Made by a program: the position numbers and the translations under genes. A stretch of 64,000 nucleotides of DNA from Bradyrhizobium sp. RD5-C2 (lineage in GTDB: Bacteria; Pseudomonadota; Alphaproteobacteria; Rhizobiales; Xanthobacteraceae), in NCBI RefSeq assembly GCF_019972155.1, contig NZ_BOVL01000019.1, positions 227,466-291,465 of the forward strand, given 5' to 3'. Below, piece after piece: positions 33,635-43,369 of this stretch (within the stretch, counting starts at the first letter, position 1; each line of letters opens with the position of its first letter). The notes beneath the pieces were generated by a model. It saw only the letters and a program-made list of their open reading frames with translations, did not search any database and had not been told where the DNA came from.

Positions 33635-34825
33635 TCAAGAGGTGGCTGCGGCACGCCACTCCTGCTGCACGCTGATATCAGGCTCGCCGCCGGCGCGTGA
33701 CGCCAGTGCCGCAAACGCGTCGCGGGCGAGCAGTTGGGACAGCGCCCACACCGCCGCGCCGCGCACCAGCGGGCTTGCATCGTCGAGCAGGCGCTGCGCT
33801 TCGGCGGCGAGGTTGGCATCGCCGGAATTGCCAATCGCGATCAGCACATTGCGGATGAAGCGGTCGCGGCCGATGCGTTTGACCGGCGATTTAGTGAACA
33901 GCGCGCGAAACGCGGCATCGTCGAGCCGCGCGAGATCGGCGAGCGCGGGTGCGCGCAACGCCTCGCGTGCCGCAAGCTTCTGCTCGCGGCCGGCCTCGGC
34001 GAACTTGTTCCACGGACACACCGCGAGGCAATCGTCGCAGCCATAGATGCGGTTGCCGATGGCTTTGCGGAATTCCTGCGGGATCGGGCCCTTGTTCTCG
34101 ATCGTCAGATACGAGATGCAGCGCCGCGCATCGAGCTTGTAGGGTGCGGGAAATGCCGCGGTCGGACAAATGTCCTGGCAGGCGCGGCAGCTCCCGCAGT
34201 GATCCGCTTCGCCCTCGTCGCTCGGCAGCTTGGTCGCGGAATAGATCGCGCCGAGAAACAGCCACGAGCCGAACTCGCGCGACACCAGATTGGTGTGCTT
34301 GCCCTGCCAGCCGATGCCGGCGGCTTGTGCGAGCGGCTTCTCCATCACAGCGGCGGTGTCGACGAACACTTTCACTTCGTCGCCGGTCGTCGCGGCGAGC
34401 CAGCGCGCGAGCGTCTTCAGCCGCTTCTTGATCACGTCGTGATAGTCGTCGCCCTGCGCATAGACCGAGATCGCGCCATCCGATCGGCGCGCGAGAATTT
34501 TGAGCGGATCGTCGTCGGGCCCGTAATTGACCCCGAGCATGACGATCGAGCGCACGCCACCCCACAGCACGCGCGGGTCCGTGCGCCGCTCCGGATTGGT
34601 CGCGAGCCAGTCCATCTCGCCATGGCCGCCGGAGCCGAGGAACTCGAGGAAATATTTTCCGGCCTCGCGCGTCGCATCAGGCGTGGTGAAGCCGATGGCA
34701 TTGAAGCCGAGTGCGCGCGCCTCGCGCCCAAGCGCCGCCTTGAGATCGGACGGAGAGAGCCGGACCGCCTGGTTCAGAAGTCGAGGTCCACATAGGTGCG
34801 CGACGCCGGCACCCCCGCCAGCCAT
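33635..34825 (-). CDS. queG: Epoxyqueuosine reductase
   Basis: About 396 residues. Two ferredoxin-type iron-sulfur motifs, CGSCRACQDICPTAAF and CDDCLAVCPWNKFA, and the cobalamin-site region DTAAVMEKPLAQAAGIGWQGKHTNL identify QueG, which makes queuosine in tRNA from epoxyqueuosine. The C-terminus (LADLARLDD to ALSQLLARDAF) is a HEAT-like repeat. The start is unsure: the ATG at 34825 overlaps the GST gene by 52 bp, while conserved sequence (LKAALGREARALGF) begins near 34757 with only a CTG in between. Confidence 0.93.
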   Translation of the reverse strand: MAGGGAGVAHLCGPRLLNQAVRLSPSDLKAALGREARALGFNAIGFTTPDATREAGKYFLEFLGSGGHGEMDWLATNPERRTDPRVLWGGVRSIVMLGVNYGPDDDPLKILARRSDGAISVYAQGDDYHDVIKKRLKTLARWLAATTGDEVKVFVDTAAVMEKPLAQAAGIGWQGKHTNLVSREFGSWLFLGAIYSATKLPSDEGEADHCGSCRACQDICPTAAFPAPYKLDARRCISYLTIENKGPIPQEFRKAIGNRIYGCDDCLAVCPWNKFAEAGREQKLAAREALRAPALADLARLDDAAFRALFTKSPVKRIGRDRFIRNVLIAIGNSGDANLAAEAQRLLDDASPLVRGAAVWALSQLLARDAFAALASRAGGEPDISVQQEWRAAATS

Positions 34826-35466
34826 TCGCTGAGCAGCGGGCGGAACGACGGGCGGGATTTCACCCGCGCGTACCACGCCTTTGCCGCGTCGTCCTCGCTC
34901 CATGGCACGTCGCCCAGATAGTCGATCGCCGAGAGATGCGCCGCGGCGGCGAGGTCCGCGTAGGTGAGGCGGTCGCCGGCGAGATAGTTCCGCGTCTTCG
35001 CCAGCCAGCCGATATAGCTCAGATGATAGCGCACATTGACCTTGGCGGCGCGCATGATGTCCGGCGCCGGCGGGCCGCCGCCATTGTCCTCGCTCATGAA
35101 GCGCTTGTAGATCCGCTCGGTCACCAGCGGGTTGGAGGCTTCCTCGAAGAATTTCTCGTTGAACCACGCCATCAGCCGGCGCACCTCGACGCGCTCGGCC
35201 GTCGAGGTCGGCAGCAGCCGCCGCTCGCCGGCATCGAGGCCGTGCGTCTCGTCGACATATTCGGCGATGATGGGTGCACCCGGGATCGGCGGAAAGCCCT
35301 CGGCGATCAGGACCGGCGTGTTTGCCGCGGGATTGAGCGCCAGGAACGCCTCGCGCCGCTCCCAGACCCGTTCCTCCACCAGGCGCAGATCGAGGCCATA
35401 CTCCCCGAGCACGAGGCGAATGAAGCGCGAATGCGGACAGAACGGATGGTGATACAGCGTATACAT
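34774..35466 (-). CDS. Glutathione S-transferase family protein
   Basis: A 230-residue GST. The thioredoxin-like N-domain reads MYTLYHHPFCPHSRFIRLVLGEYG with a CPHS motif at the glutathione site, then NPAANTPVLIAEG (cis-Pro loop) and an all-helical C-domain with GDRLTYADLAAAAHLSAIDYLGDVPW. Substrate not predictable. The stop codon lies within the probable 5' end of queG, so the two genes are co-expressed. Confidence 0.92.
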   Translation of the reverse strand: MYTLYHHPFCPHSRFIRLVLGEYGLDLRLVEERVWERREAFLALNPAANTPVLIAEGFPPIPGAPIIAEYVDETHGLDAGERRLLPTSTAERVEVRRLMAWFNEKFFEEASNPLVTERIYKRFMSEDNGGGPPAPDIMRAAKVNVRYHLSYIGWLAKTRNYLAGDRLTYADLAAAAHLSAIDYLGDVPWSEDDAAKAWYARVKSRPSFRPLLSEWLAGVPASRTYVDLDF

Positions 35467-35728
35467 GAAGCCCCTGGTAGTGTCGTGGCGCTTAAGAAAC
35501 CATCAACCTGTGTGACCTGACCTGTGAATTGGGCGGACCAGTTCCGCTCGTCTCTATGTCGCGTCGGCGCGCAAATCGGTAGCCACCCCCGCAGATGGTG
35601 CGGGTCACAAAAACGCTATAGCCCAGCAAATCGGCCGGGTAACCCATTGTTTGACGATTCTTTGCGATTGCGGCCTATGTGCGAATAAGCGAGAAGAATT
35701 CGGTTTTCCACACAGGGCAGATCAGATC

Positions 35729-36535
35729 ATGATGACGGATATGCTGCGGGCGGTGATTCTCGGCATCGTCGAGGGCGTCACAGAGTTCCTGCCGGTTTCT
35801 TCGACAGGCCACCTGCTGCTCGCGGAACGCTTCTTCAATCTCGGCGAAGGCAATTTCTGGAAGAGCTTCGCGATCCTGATTCAGCTCGGTGCGATCCTCG
35901 CGATCCTCGTGCTCTACTTCACCAGATTGTGGCGCGTCGCGCTCGGCATGTTCTCCAATCCCGACGACCGCCGCTTCGTGATCGGCGTGCTGGTGGCGTT
36001 CCTGCCCGCCGTCGTGATCGGCCTGCTCGCCGGCAAATACATCAAGGAATTCCTGTTCAATCCGTGGGTGGTCTGCTTCACGCTGATCGTCGGCGGCGCC
36101 GTCCTGCTCTGGGTCGATCAGCTCGATCTCAAGGTGTACGAAGACGATGCGACCCGGTTCCCGCTGCTGATGTATTTCTGGATCGGCGTCGCGCAGTGCC
36201 TGGCGATGATCCCCGGCGTGTCGCGCTCCGGCGCCAGCATCGTCGCCGCGATGCTGCTCGGCGCCGACAAGCGCTCGGCGGCGGAGTTCTCGTTCTTCCT
36301 CGCGATCCCGACCATGGTCGGCGCGTTCGCCTATGATTTCTACAAGAACCGCGCTGACTTCACGTCCGACAATCTCAGCGTCATCGCGGTCGGCTTCGTG
36401 GTGTCGTTCATCACCGCGATGATCGTGGTGCGGGCCTTCCTCAACTTCGTCACCCGCCGCGGCTTCACCTTCTTTGCCTGGTGGCGCGTGATCGTCGGCA
36501 CGCTCGGCCTGATCGCGCTGGCGATGGGACGGTAA
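35729..36535 (+). CDS. uppP: Undecaprenyl-diphosphatase (BacA type)
   Basis: A 268-residue membrane protein, the usual length. Both catalytic motifs are present: EGVTEFLPVSSTGHL (about residues 15-29) and PGVSRSGASIVAAMLLG (about residues 160-176). It dephosphorylates undecaprenyl diphosphate for re-use as carrier lipid in peptidoglycan and O-antigen synthesis, and its loss or amplification changes bacitracin sensitivity. The first of two adjacent ATG codons (35729) is taken; the upstream open codons are unconserved. Confidence 0.96.
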   Translation: MMTDMLRAVILGIVEGVTEFLPVSSTGHLLLAERFFNLGEGNFWKSFAILIQLGAILAILVLYFTRLWRVALGMFSNPDDRRFVIGVLVAFLPAVVIGLLAGKYIKEFLFNPWVVCFTLIVGGAVLLWVDQLDLKVYEDDATRFPLLMYFWIGVAQCLAMIPGVSRSGASIVAAMLLGADKRSAAEFSFFLAIPTMVGAFAYDFYKNRADFTSDNLSVIAVGFVVSFITAMIVVRAFLNFVTRRGFTFFAWWRVIVGTLGLIALAMGR

Positions 36536-36545
36536 GGGCTATCTC

Positions 36546-36666
36546 GTCGTCCCGGCGAAAGCCGGGACCCATAATCACAAGTCTTTGTTGGTTACGCGAG
36601 ATGGGGCCACAGCTCCGCACAAAGCGGGCATTTGTGGCTATGGGTCCCGGCCTCCGCCGGGACGAC
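36546..36666. repeat. Intergenic palindrome, family B (complete copy)
   Basis: Arms of 28 bases at 36546-36573 (GTCGTCCCGGCGAAAGCC...) and 36639-36666 (...GGGACGAC) pair with two mismatches; the 65-base loop contains further CCACAGC/GCATTTGTGG pairing. A truncated copy lies at 22981-23006. It separates uppP from the convergent NDUFA9-like gene. Confidence 0.85.
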
Positions 36667-36682
36667 AGATGGAGAGAGCGGC

Positions 36683-37651
36683 CTACGCGCTCTTCTTCTG
36701 GAACTGCCCGCTCGCGCGGAAGCGCCAGAGATATTGCGGGGCGATCGCTTCCATCGAATCGGGCGTGATGCCGAGGCCCGCGAAAGTGAGACCGGCGGCC
36801 TTGGCGGCATCGGAGACCACATTGTCCGCGCGTAGCATCGCGACCTGGTCCGGGGTCAGCGTGAACGGCCCCGGCGCGAATTGCAGGACATACGACTGCA
36901 GCTTGGCGAGGCCAAACGGCAGCGGCGCCAGCATGCGATCGCGCTGGGTGATCTGGAGGATGATCTGCATCACCTCGCGCATGGTCAGCACTTCCGGGCC
37001 GCCGAGCTCGTAAACGCCGCCCGGCTTCGCCTTGCCGTCGACGGCATCGGCCACAGCGTCCGCGACGTCGGCCACATAGGCCGGTTGCACCTTGTTGACG
37101 CCACCGCCGACCAGCGGCAGCACGGGCGACATCCGCGCCAGCGCCGCAAAGCGGTTGGTGAACTGATCCTCGGGCCCGAACAGCAGCGACGGCCGCATGA
37201 TGGTGGCCTGCGGCAGGGCCGCCTGCACCGCCTGCTCGCCTTCTGCCTTGGCGCGGTAATAGCCCGACAGCGAATCCTTATCGGCGCCGATCGCCGAGAC
37301 ATGGACCATGCGGGCGCCGTTCGCGGCTGCCGCCGTGGCGATGGTCTCGGCGCCCTTCACCTGCACGGCGTCAAAGCTCTGCCCGCCGCCCTCGGCCAGG
37401 ATGCCGACCAGGTTGATGGCGATATGTGAATCACGCATCGCCGCCTCGACCGAGGCCGGGTAGCGCACATTGGCCTGGACGGCATGAATCTGCCCGACGC
37501 GGCCGAGCGGCTGCAGATGGCCGGCCAGTTCAGGCCGCCGCACCGCGACTCGCACGCGGTAATCGCGCTTGCAGAGTGCCCGGACCACGTTCCGCCCCAG
37601 AAATCCGGATCCGCCGAATACCGTGACGAGCGTTTCCAGGTTCGATGCCAT
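36683..37651 (-). CDS. Complex I NDUFA9-subunit-like NAD(P)-binding protein
   Basis: A 322-residue atypical short-chain dehydrogenase. LVTVFGGSGFLGRNVVRALCKRDYRVRVAVRRPE is the dinucleotide fold (key GGSGFLG), followed by HIAINLVGIL and MVHVSAIGAD (no Tyr-X3-Lys active site). This resembles the NDUFA9 accessory subunit of respiratory complex I found in alphaproteobacteria. The ATG at 37651 follows AGGA at nine bases; an ATG at 37660 has poor spacing. uppP is next to it, convergent. Confidence 0.88.
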   Translation of the reverse strand: MASNLETLVTVFGGSGFLGRNVVRALCKRDYRVRVAVRRPELAGHLQPLGRVGQIHAVQANVRYPASVEAAMRDSHIAINLVGILAEGGGQSFDAVQVKGAETIATAAAANGARMVHVSAIGADKDSLSGYYRAKAEGEQAVQAALPQATIMRPSLLFGPEDQFTNRFAALARMSPVLPLVGGGVNKVQPAYVADVADAVADAVDGKAKPGGVYELGGPEVLTMREVMQIILQITQRDRMLAPLPFGLAKLQSYVLQFAPGPFTLTPDQVAMLRADNVVSDAAKAAGLTFAGLGITPDSMEAIAPQYLWRFRASGQFQKKSA

Positions 37652-37758
37652 GAGGTCCATTCCTGCCGGATTCGAGAGCGATTGGGCGTATTTACAGCCT
37701 CTCGCGATACGCCATCAGCCCAATCCTGTACAGGCTATTTGAATTTTCAATCGCGAAT

Positions 37759-37787
37759 TTGACAAGCGCGTAACCGATCCTTACTAA
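37759..37787 (+). promoter_or_regulatory. Sigma-70-type promoter of tRNA-Leu
   Basis: TTGACA at 37759-37764 and TACTAA at 37782-37787 are separated by 17 bases, close to the housekeeping consensus. The predicted start site is near 37794, six bases before the tRNA. Confidence 0.7.
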
Positions 37788-37799
37788 GCCGCTCCACAT

Positions 37800-37886
<87 letters not shown>

Positions 37887-37924
37887 CCCCCTTTTTAAGC
37901 GATTGAAATCGCTAACGTTCGTAG

Positions 37925-37952
37925 GGCGGGTTAGGCGAAGCCGTAACCCGCC
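37925..37952. repeat. GGCGGGTTA / TAACCCGCC intergenic hairpin repeat
   Basis: Nine-base perfect arms at 37925-37933 and 37944-37952 enclose GGCGAAGCCG. The word GTAGGGCGGGTTAG is widespread between genes in proteobacteria. It lies between the tRNA and the convergent MFS gene. Confidence 0.6.
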
Positions 37953-38092
37953 ACCGACGAGGGCGTTTGGGCTTCAAGCAGCACTGATCTTAGAAGTAGG
38001 CGGATCGCGGATCGTTGCGCCGCTGCCTAACGAGATCCGTCCAGCATCGACAACATCAAGCGGACGACACCGCCAGCCCCGCGCGCCGCCCC

Positions 38093-39367
38093 TCACACCA
38101 CCCGCCGCCCTGCCCGCCGGGCGATCGGCCGCTGCACGAAATACATCGCGATCATCGAGATCATCGAACTCGCTATGACGACGTAGCCGATCCGGTCGAA
38201 ATGCAGCAGCGAGCCGTCCGGATTCTCGGCGACGATCGCGGCGGCAGCCACCGAGCCCAAGCCGCCCGACAATTGCTGTACCGACGCGCTGATCGCGCTG
38301 AACGAGCCGCGCTGGCTGGCGTCGGGGATCGCCGACATCAGCGCTTGCGACGGGATCATGCGCGAGAAGATGCCGACGAACATCAGCACATTGACGATGA
38401 TCGCGGTCAGCAGCGAGACGTGGCCGAGATGGGTGTAGATCAGCACCATGATGGCCGACACCACGCAGCCGAAGATGAAGGTCGGATATTTGCCGAACGC
38501 ATCGCTGGCGCGGCCGACCAGCGGCCCCATCAGGATGCTGAACAGGCCGGAGACCAGATAGATCGTCGGCAGATGGACGATGTCGATGCCGAGATTGTGC
38601 ACGGTGAAGGCACTGCCGAACGGCATCAGCATGAAGCCGCCGGTCGCCAGCAGCGTCGTCACCAAAAAGGCCAGCGTGTAGCGCGGCTGCGCGACGGTTG
38701 CGATCAGATGCTGGAACGGGTTGCGGTCGTGCTGCAGCTTGAGATGTCCGTCGACCGGCTCCATGACAAGCGCGATGGTGGCAATCGCCGCGATCGAGAG
38801 GCCGACGATGGCCACGAAGCAGATGTGCCAGTTCCAGTGATTGGCCAGGAAAAGTCCGGCAGGCACGCCGAGCACCTGGCTCGCGGCGAACGCCGTCTGG
38901 ATGAAGCCCATCACCCGGCCGCGCAGATGCAGCGGAAACAGGTCAGTGACGATGGCGAGCACGACGGAGCCGATCACCCCGCCGAACAGGCCGGTGACGA
39001 TGCGGCCGAGCAGCAGCACATGGAAATTCTGCGCCACCGCGCACAACACGGTGCCGAAGGTGAAGCCGACATAGAAGAACAGCAACATCCGCTTGCGGTC
39101 GAAGCGATCGGCAAAGCCGGCGGCGAGGATGCCGGAAATGCCGGCCGCGAAGGCGTAGGCCGAGACCGCGACGCCGAACTGCCCGGCTGTGATGTTGAGC
39201 GACGGCATCAGGATGGCGCCGAGCGGCGACATGATGATGAAGTCGAGGATCAGGGTGAACTGTGTGAACGCAAGCAGCGCGATCAGGAACGATTGATAAC
39301 GCGAAAAACCGCGCTCCTGCGGTTCGTCGATCGGCGCGGCGATGGTCTGTTCCGACATGAGGCTCAT
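38093..39367 (-). CDS. MFS transporter
   Basis: A 424-residue 12-helix major facilitator with a short cytoplasmic N-terminus. LDFIIMSPLGAILMPSLNI resembles helix 1 of the DHA1 arabinose-efflux-like group, and GFADRFDRKRMLLFFY is motif A. VGRASDAFGKYPT is the repeat of motif A in the second half. Direction and substrate cannot be deduced, though DHA1 relatives are mostly exporters. Confidence 0.88.
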   Translation of the reverse strand: MSLMSEQTIAAPIDEPQERGFSRYQSFLIALLAFTQFTLILDFIIMSPLGAILMPSLNITAGQFGVAVSAYAFAAGISGILAAGFADRFDRKRMLLFFYVGFTFGTVLCAVAQNFHVLLLGRIVTGLFGGVIGSVVLAIVTDLFPLHLRGRVMGFIQTAFAASQVLGVPAGLFLANHWNWHICFVAIVGLSIAAIATIALVMEPVDGHLKLQHDRNPFQHLIATVAQPRYTLAFLVTTLLATGGFMLMPFGSAFTVHNLGIDIVHLPTIYLVSGLFSILMGPLVGRASDAFGKYPTFIFGCVVSAIMVLIYTHLGHVSLLTAIIVNVLMFVGIFSRMIPSQALMSAIPDASQRGSFSAISASVQQLSGGLGSVAAAAIVAENPDGSLLHFDRIGYVVIASSMISMIAMYFVQRPIARRAGRRVV

Positions 39368-39772
39368 TTCACTGAAGGGTAAGTCCGGGCTGGCAACAAA
39401 TAGGGAGCGCCTGGTCCGATTTCACGGGGCTGCACATCACAAGTTCCAGCGGAATTGGCCCGGTCAGCGGCCAATCGCGCGAGCAAATTTGTGCCCGGAC
39501 GGCTTCGCGAGAGGTGAAGCGCGCACCGGATTGTGGCCGGGGAGGCCTGCAACGCGGGCGCTCTGTACATCACGGACCTGGAAGCGTATGCACGCAAAGG
39601 ATGTGAATCGAAGCAATGCAGCTAAAGGTTCCGGCTGTGGCGATCCAGCAACAGATCGTCACAAATCGTCTCAAGCTTGAACGGAGCGGATCAGTCGACG
39701 CTGAGAGCGGGGCAGGGGGTCACAGGTGGCGTGAGGCCGGGGGTCGGGTTCGCGCCGAGTTTGGAGAAGGGC
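39368..39772. other. Intergenic region between divergent MFS and autotransporter genes
   Basis: This 405 bp stretch has no convincing gene, repeat or tRNA. It must contain promoters for both flanking genes, but no clear -35/-10 pair stood out. The last part (TTGGAGAAGGGC) provides the ribosome-binding site of the autotransporter. Confidence 0.5.
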
Positions 39773-42529
39773 ATGGTGTCATCGCGGCTCGCGGCGATCC
39801 TGTCGTGCACTTTGGGTGGCGGCTATCTTCTATCGGTCTCGCAGGCGTCTGCTGCCTGCGACAGTCTCGCACCGGTGAGCGGTCAGACGGTGACCTGCTC
39901 GACCGCAGCGCCAAATCCCTCGCCCGCAGGCGTGCAGGCCGCAGCCGGCAGCTCGAACGTCACGGTGAACGTGCTGCCGGGCGCCGGTATCACGCCGGGC
40001 GCTGGCGCAACCGCGATCGGCCTTGTCTCCCGCAGTACCGCCACCAACAACGGCACGCTGACCGTCAGCGGCGGCGGCACGGGAATCTTCGGCAGCGGCG
40101 ACGGCAACGTCTTCACCAACGGTACGTCGGGCCTGATCACGACCACAGGCGCCGGCAGCAATGCGATCGCCGCCAGCAGTAACGGCAACACGCTGATCAA
40201 CAACGGCACGATCACGACGCAGAACGGCACCTCGCGCGGGCTTGCCATCACCGGTCTCGCGCAGCACAACAACAACACGCTGATCAATACCGGGACCATC
40301 ACGACCCAGGGCCCGCAGTCGCACGGCATGTACGTGCAGACCGGCGACAGCAACAGCTTCACCAATAGCGGCACCATCACCACCGCCGGCGCGGGTGCGC
40401 GTGCGATCTTCTCCACCGGACAATTCGTGACCATCACCAACACCGGCACGCTGCTGACGACCGGCGGCGATGCGGGTGGCACCGCCAACAACACCGTCTT
40501 CATGCAAGGCAATGCCGGCGTGCTGCGGAACAGCGGCACCATCGAGGCGCGCGGCGTCAATGCCGACGGCGTGTTCTCCAACACCGCGGGATCGTCCTTC
40601 ACGGCGACGATCCAGAATCTCGCCGGCGGCAGGATCATCAGCCAGAACGGGCCCGCGATTCGCACGCTCAACGGCGCCACCACCATCGTCAATGCCGGCC
40701 TGATCGCCGGCAACAGCGGCACGGCGCTCGCGGGCGGCGGCGGTGCGGTGACCATGATCCTGCAGACCGGCTCGCAGATATCAGGCCTTGCCGATGGCGG
40801 CGGCGGCAACAACCAGGTGCGGCTGCAGGGCAGCGGCACGGTCGACAATGCGTTCGCGCGATTCCAGACGCTGACGATGGAAGGCTCTGACTGGACCTGG
40901 GCCGGCACCGGCACGTTCGCCAACACCTTCATCAACAGCGGCTCGCTGACCTTGCAGACCTCGCTGACCGGCAATGTGTCGATCGCGGCAGGGACCAGCC
41001 TGCTGGCCGGCAACGGCGCCAATCCGTCGATCACGTCGTTTCCGGGTGGACCGCCGGTCACCGTCACCAATGCCGGCGTCATCAACCTCACCAATGGCGG
41101 CGCCACCGCAGCGAACAACCTGACGATAGCAGGCAACTATGTTGGCACTGGCGGCGGCCTTTTTCTGCGCAGCGTGCTCGGTGGCGACGGTTCGCCGTCG
41201 GATCGGCTCGTCATCTCCGGCGGCAACGCGTCGGGCTTGACCGCGGTGACCGTCAGTAATGCCGGCGGCGCAGGCGCGCTGACCACCGCCGATGGAATCA
41301 TGGTGGTGCAAGCCGTCAACGGCGGCAGCACGGCGCCGGGTGCATTCGGCCTCTCAAGCGCCGTCGTTGCCGGCGCGCACGAATATCTGCTGTTTCGCGG
41401 CGGCGTCTCCGCGGGCAGCGGCGACAATTGGTACCTGCGCTCGCAGCTGTTGCCCGGCACATCGCCGCCTGCGCCACCGGCAGCGCTCGGCGGGGGCGTG
41501 ACGCCATCAGGGCTGCCGGCAGAGGATCTGTCGTCGCTGACGCCGCCGCCGGCAGGCGCTGCGCCGGTCGAGCTCTACCGCGAGGAAGTCGCGGTCTATT
41601 CGGCGTTGCCGCAAGTCGCGCAGAAGCTCGGGCTCGCGACGCTCGGCACCTTCCATCAGCGCCAGGGCGATCAGGCCTTGCTGACGGGTGGCGGCGAACA
41701 GCCGGCGGCGTGGGCGCGCGCGTACGGCTCGCACAGCACGCAGAGCTGGGCCGGCACGGTCAGCCCCTCCTTCGACGGCACCATGGCGGGCGTGCAGGTC
41801 GGCGTCGACATCCTGCGCTTTGAGTCCGCTCCCGGGCATCATGATCGCGCGGGCTTGTTCTATGCGTATGGCTGGGCCAGCGGCAGCATCAACGGCTTCG
41901 CGCTCGGCATGAACAACGTCCGCACCGGCACGCTCTCGATCGACAGCCAGAATGTCGGCGGCTACTGGACCCATATCGGCCCCTCAGGCTGGTACGTCGA
42001 CGCCGTGCTGATGGGCAGCTTCTATGGTGCAAGCCCGCGGTCGGATCGTCAGGTCGGCGCGCTCGTGTCGGGCACCGGCGTTGCGGCGTCGCTGGAAACC
42101 GGCGCGCCGCTACAGCTGAACCGCTTCCTCGCGATCGAGCCGCAGGCGCAGCTGATCTGGCAGCGCCAGTCGTTCGACAGCTTCAACGACATCTTCTCGA
42201 GCGTCGCGCCCGGCAGCGCCGATACGCTGACCGGCCGGCTCGGCGTGCGCGTTCCCGCGACCTTCATTGTCGGCACCGCCGAACTGCGCCCCTATCTCGA
42301 GGCCAATCTCTGGCACACCGCCGCGAACGACCGCAGCATCGCCTTCGCAACGACCGACTTGATCGGCGTGCAAAGCCGCGGCACCGCGGTCGAGATCGGC
42401 GCCGGCGTTACCGCGCAGCTCAATCGCACGATCAGCGCCTATGCCAGCGCGGGTTACACGACGTCGGTGGACAGCCTCCGTCGCGACGACATCACCGGCC
42501 GGTTCGGGCTGCGCGTCAGCTGGCAATAA
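39773..42529 (+). CDS. Autotransporter domain-containing outer membrane protein
   Basis: A 918-residue type Va secretion protein. A Sec signal (MVSSRLAAILSCTLGGGYLLS, cleavage after ASA) is followed by a passenger of about 550 residues made of imperfect beta-helix coils such as NTGTITTQG, NSGTITTAG and NNGTITTQNG. A short linker rich in Pro (about residues 570-600) leads to an autotransporter beta-barrel (WARAYGSHSTQSW, GVQVGVDIL, YWTHIGPSGWYVDAVL) over the last 280 residues. The C-terminus is GLRVSWQ, with Trp one residue from the end rather than a terminal aromatic. The ATG at 39773 has GGAGAAGG upstream. Probably an adhesin or surface protein. Confidence 0.88.
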   Translation: MVSSRLAAILSCTLGGGYLLSVSQASAACDSLAPVSGQTVTCSTAAPNPSPAGVQAAAGSSNVTVNVLPGAGITPGAGATAIGLVSRSTATNNGTLTVSGGGTGIFGSGDGNVFTNGTSGLITTTGAGSNAIAASSNGNTLINNGTITTQNGTSRGLAITGLAQHNNNTLINTGTITTQGPQSHGMYVQTGDSNSFTNSGTITTAGAGARAIFSTGQFVTITNTGTLLTTGGDAGGTANNTVFMQGNAGVLRNSGTIEARGVNADGVFSNTAGSSFTATIQNLAGGRIISQNGPAIRTLNGATTIVNAGLIAGNSGTALAGGGGAVTMILQTGSQISGLADGGGGNNQVRLQGSGTVDNAFARFQTLTMEGSDWTWAGTGTFANTFINSGSLTLQTSLTGNVSIAAGTSLLAGNGANPSITSFPGGPPVTVTNAGVINLTNGGATAANNLTIAGNYVGTGGGLFLRSVLGGDGSPSDRLVISGGNASGLTAVTVSNAGGAGALTTADGIMVVQAVNGGSTAPGAFGLSSAVVAGAHEYLLFRGGVSAGSGDNWYLRSQLLPGTSPPAPPAALGGGVTPSGLPAEDLSSLTPPPAGAAPVELYREEVAVYSALPQVAQKLGLATLGTFHQRQGDQALLTGGGEQPAAWARAYGSHSTQSWAGTVSPSFDGTMAGVQVGVDILRFESAPGHHDRAGLFYAYGWASGSINGFALGMNNVRTGTLSIDSQNVGGYWTHIGPSGWYVDAVLMGSFYGASPRSDRQVGALVSGTGVAASLETGAPLQLNRFLAIEPQAQLIWQRQSFDSFNDIFSSVAPGSADTLTGRLGVRVPATFIVGTAELRPYLEANLWHTAANDRSIAFATTDLIGVQSRGTAVEIGAGVTAQLNRTISAYASAGYTTSVDSLRRDDITGRFGLRVSWQ

Positions 42530-42754
42530 TGGTGCGCTTGCGTGGGCGCTCTGGAGTGCCCAAGCCATTGTCTCCGCTGCACAATGGCGCTAAACCCGGA
42601 ACCATCTGTGCGTGCGCAATGAGGTTCGCGTTGCCGGTGCTCCGCCCTTGATGGGCTCGGATACCGAGATGCAACAAGGCTTGATGCACGCTCGCCTGTC
42701 GGGGAATTGAACGATAGCTTGTCCCGAGAGCGATTCGACGAGGTTTTTGACAGC

Positions 42755-43369
42755 ATGACCATCCGCCTGCATCGCGGCGACCTGCCCGATCTCACTCGCT
42801 ACACCGATTCCGTTGCGATCGACACCGAGACCATGGGACTGCATCCGCATCGCGACCGGCTCTGCGTGGTGCAGATGTCGAACGGCGACGGCACCGCCGA
42901 CGTGATCCAGATTCCGAAGGGACACACCGACTCGCCGAACCTGAAGGCGCTGCTCGCCAACCCTGCGATCACCAAGATCTTCCATTTCGCCCGGTTCGAC
43001 GTCGCGGTGCTCTACAACACGTTCGGCGTGATGCCGGCGCCGGTGTATTGCACCAAGATCGCCTCGCGCCTGTCGCGCACCTATACCGACCGTCATGGCC
43101 TGAAGGATCTGGTGCGCGAGGTGCTGAACGTCGACTTGTCGAAGCAGCAGCAGTCGAGCGACTGGGGTGCGCAAAGCCTCACCGAAGCCCAGCTCGCCTA
43201 TGCCGCCTCCGACGTGCTGCACCTGCATGCGCTGCGCGAAAAGTTGAATGTGATGCTGGCGCGCGAGGGACGCACTGATCTCGCCAAAGCCTGCTTCGAT
43301 TTCCTGCCGACGCGCGCGAGACTCGATCTCGACGGCTGGGAGGCCGAGGACATCTTCGCCCATTCCTGA
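42755..43369 (+). CDS. RNase D-type 3'-5' exonuclease
   Basis: A 204-residue protein containing only the DEDDy exonuclease domain: VAIDTETMGL (motif I), HFARFDVAVL (motif II) and YAASDVLHLHALREKL (motif III with Tyr). It lacks the HRDC domains of full RNase D, as in the short alphaproteobacterial forms. It would trim tRNA or other RNA 3' ends. The ATG at 42755 begins the conserved sequence. lptC follows on the same strand 182 bp downstream. Confidence 0.92.
   Translation: MTIRLHRGDLPDLTRYTDSVAIDTETMGLHPHRDRLCVVQMSNGDGTADVIQIPKGHTDSPNLKALLANPAITKIFHFARFDVAVLYNTFGVMPAPVYCTKIASRLSRTYTDRHGLKDLVREVLNVDLSKQQQSSDWGAQSLTEAQLAYAASDVLHLHALREKLNVMLAREGRTDLAKACFDFLPTRARLDLDGWEAEDIFAHS

Noticed and set aside
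38015..39382. A 455-codon plus-strand frame opposite the MFS gene at 38093-39367
   Set aside because: His/Asp/Arg-rich antisense shadow; the MFS protein has well-formed helices and motif A.
39883..41136. A 417-codon minus-strand frame opposite the autotransporter passenger
   Set aside because: It mirrors the repetitive passenger codons, giving a Pro/Val-rich low-complexity translation with no domain or ribosome-binding site.
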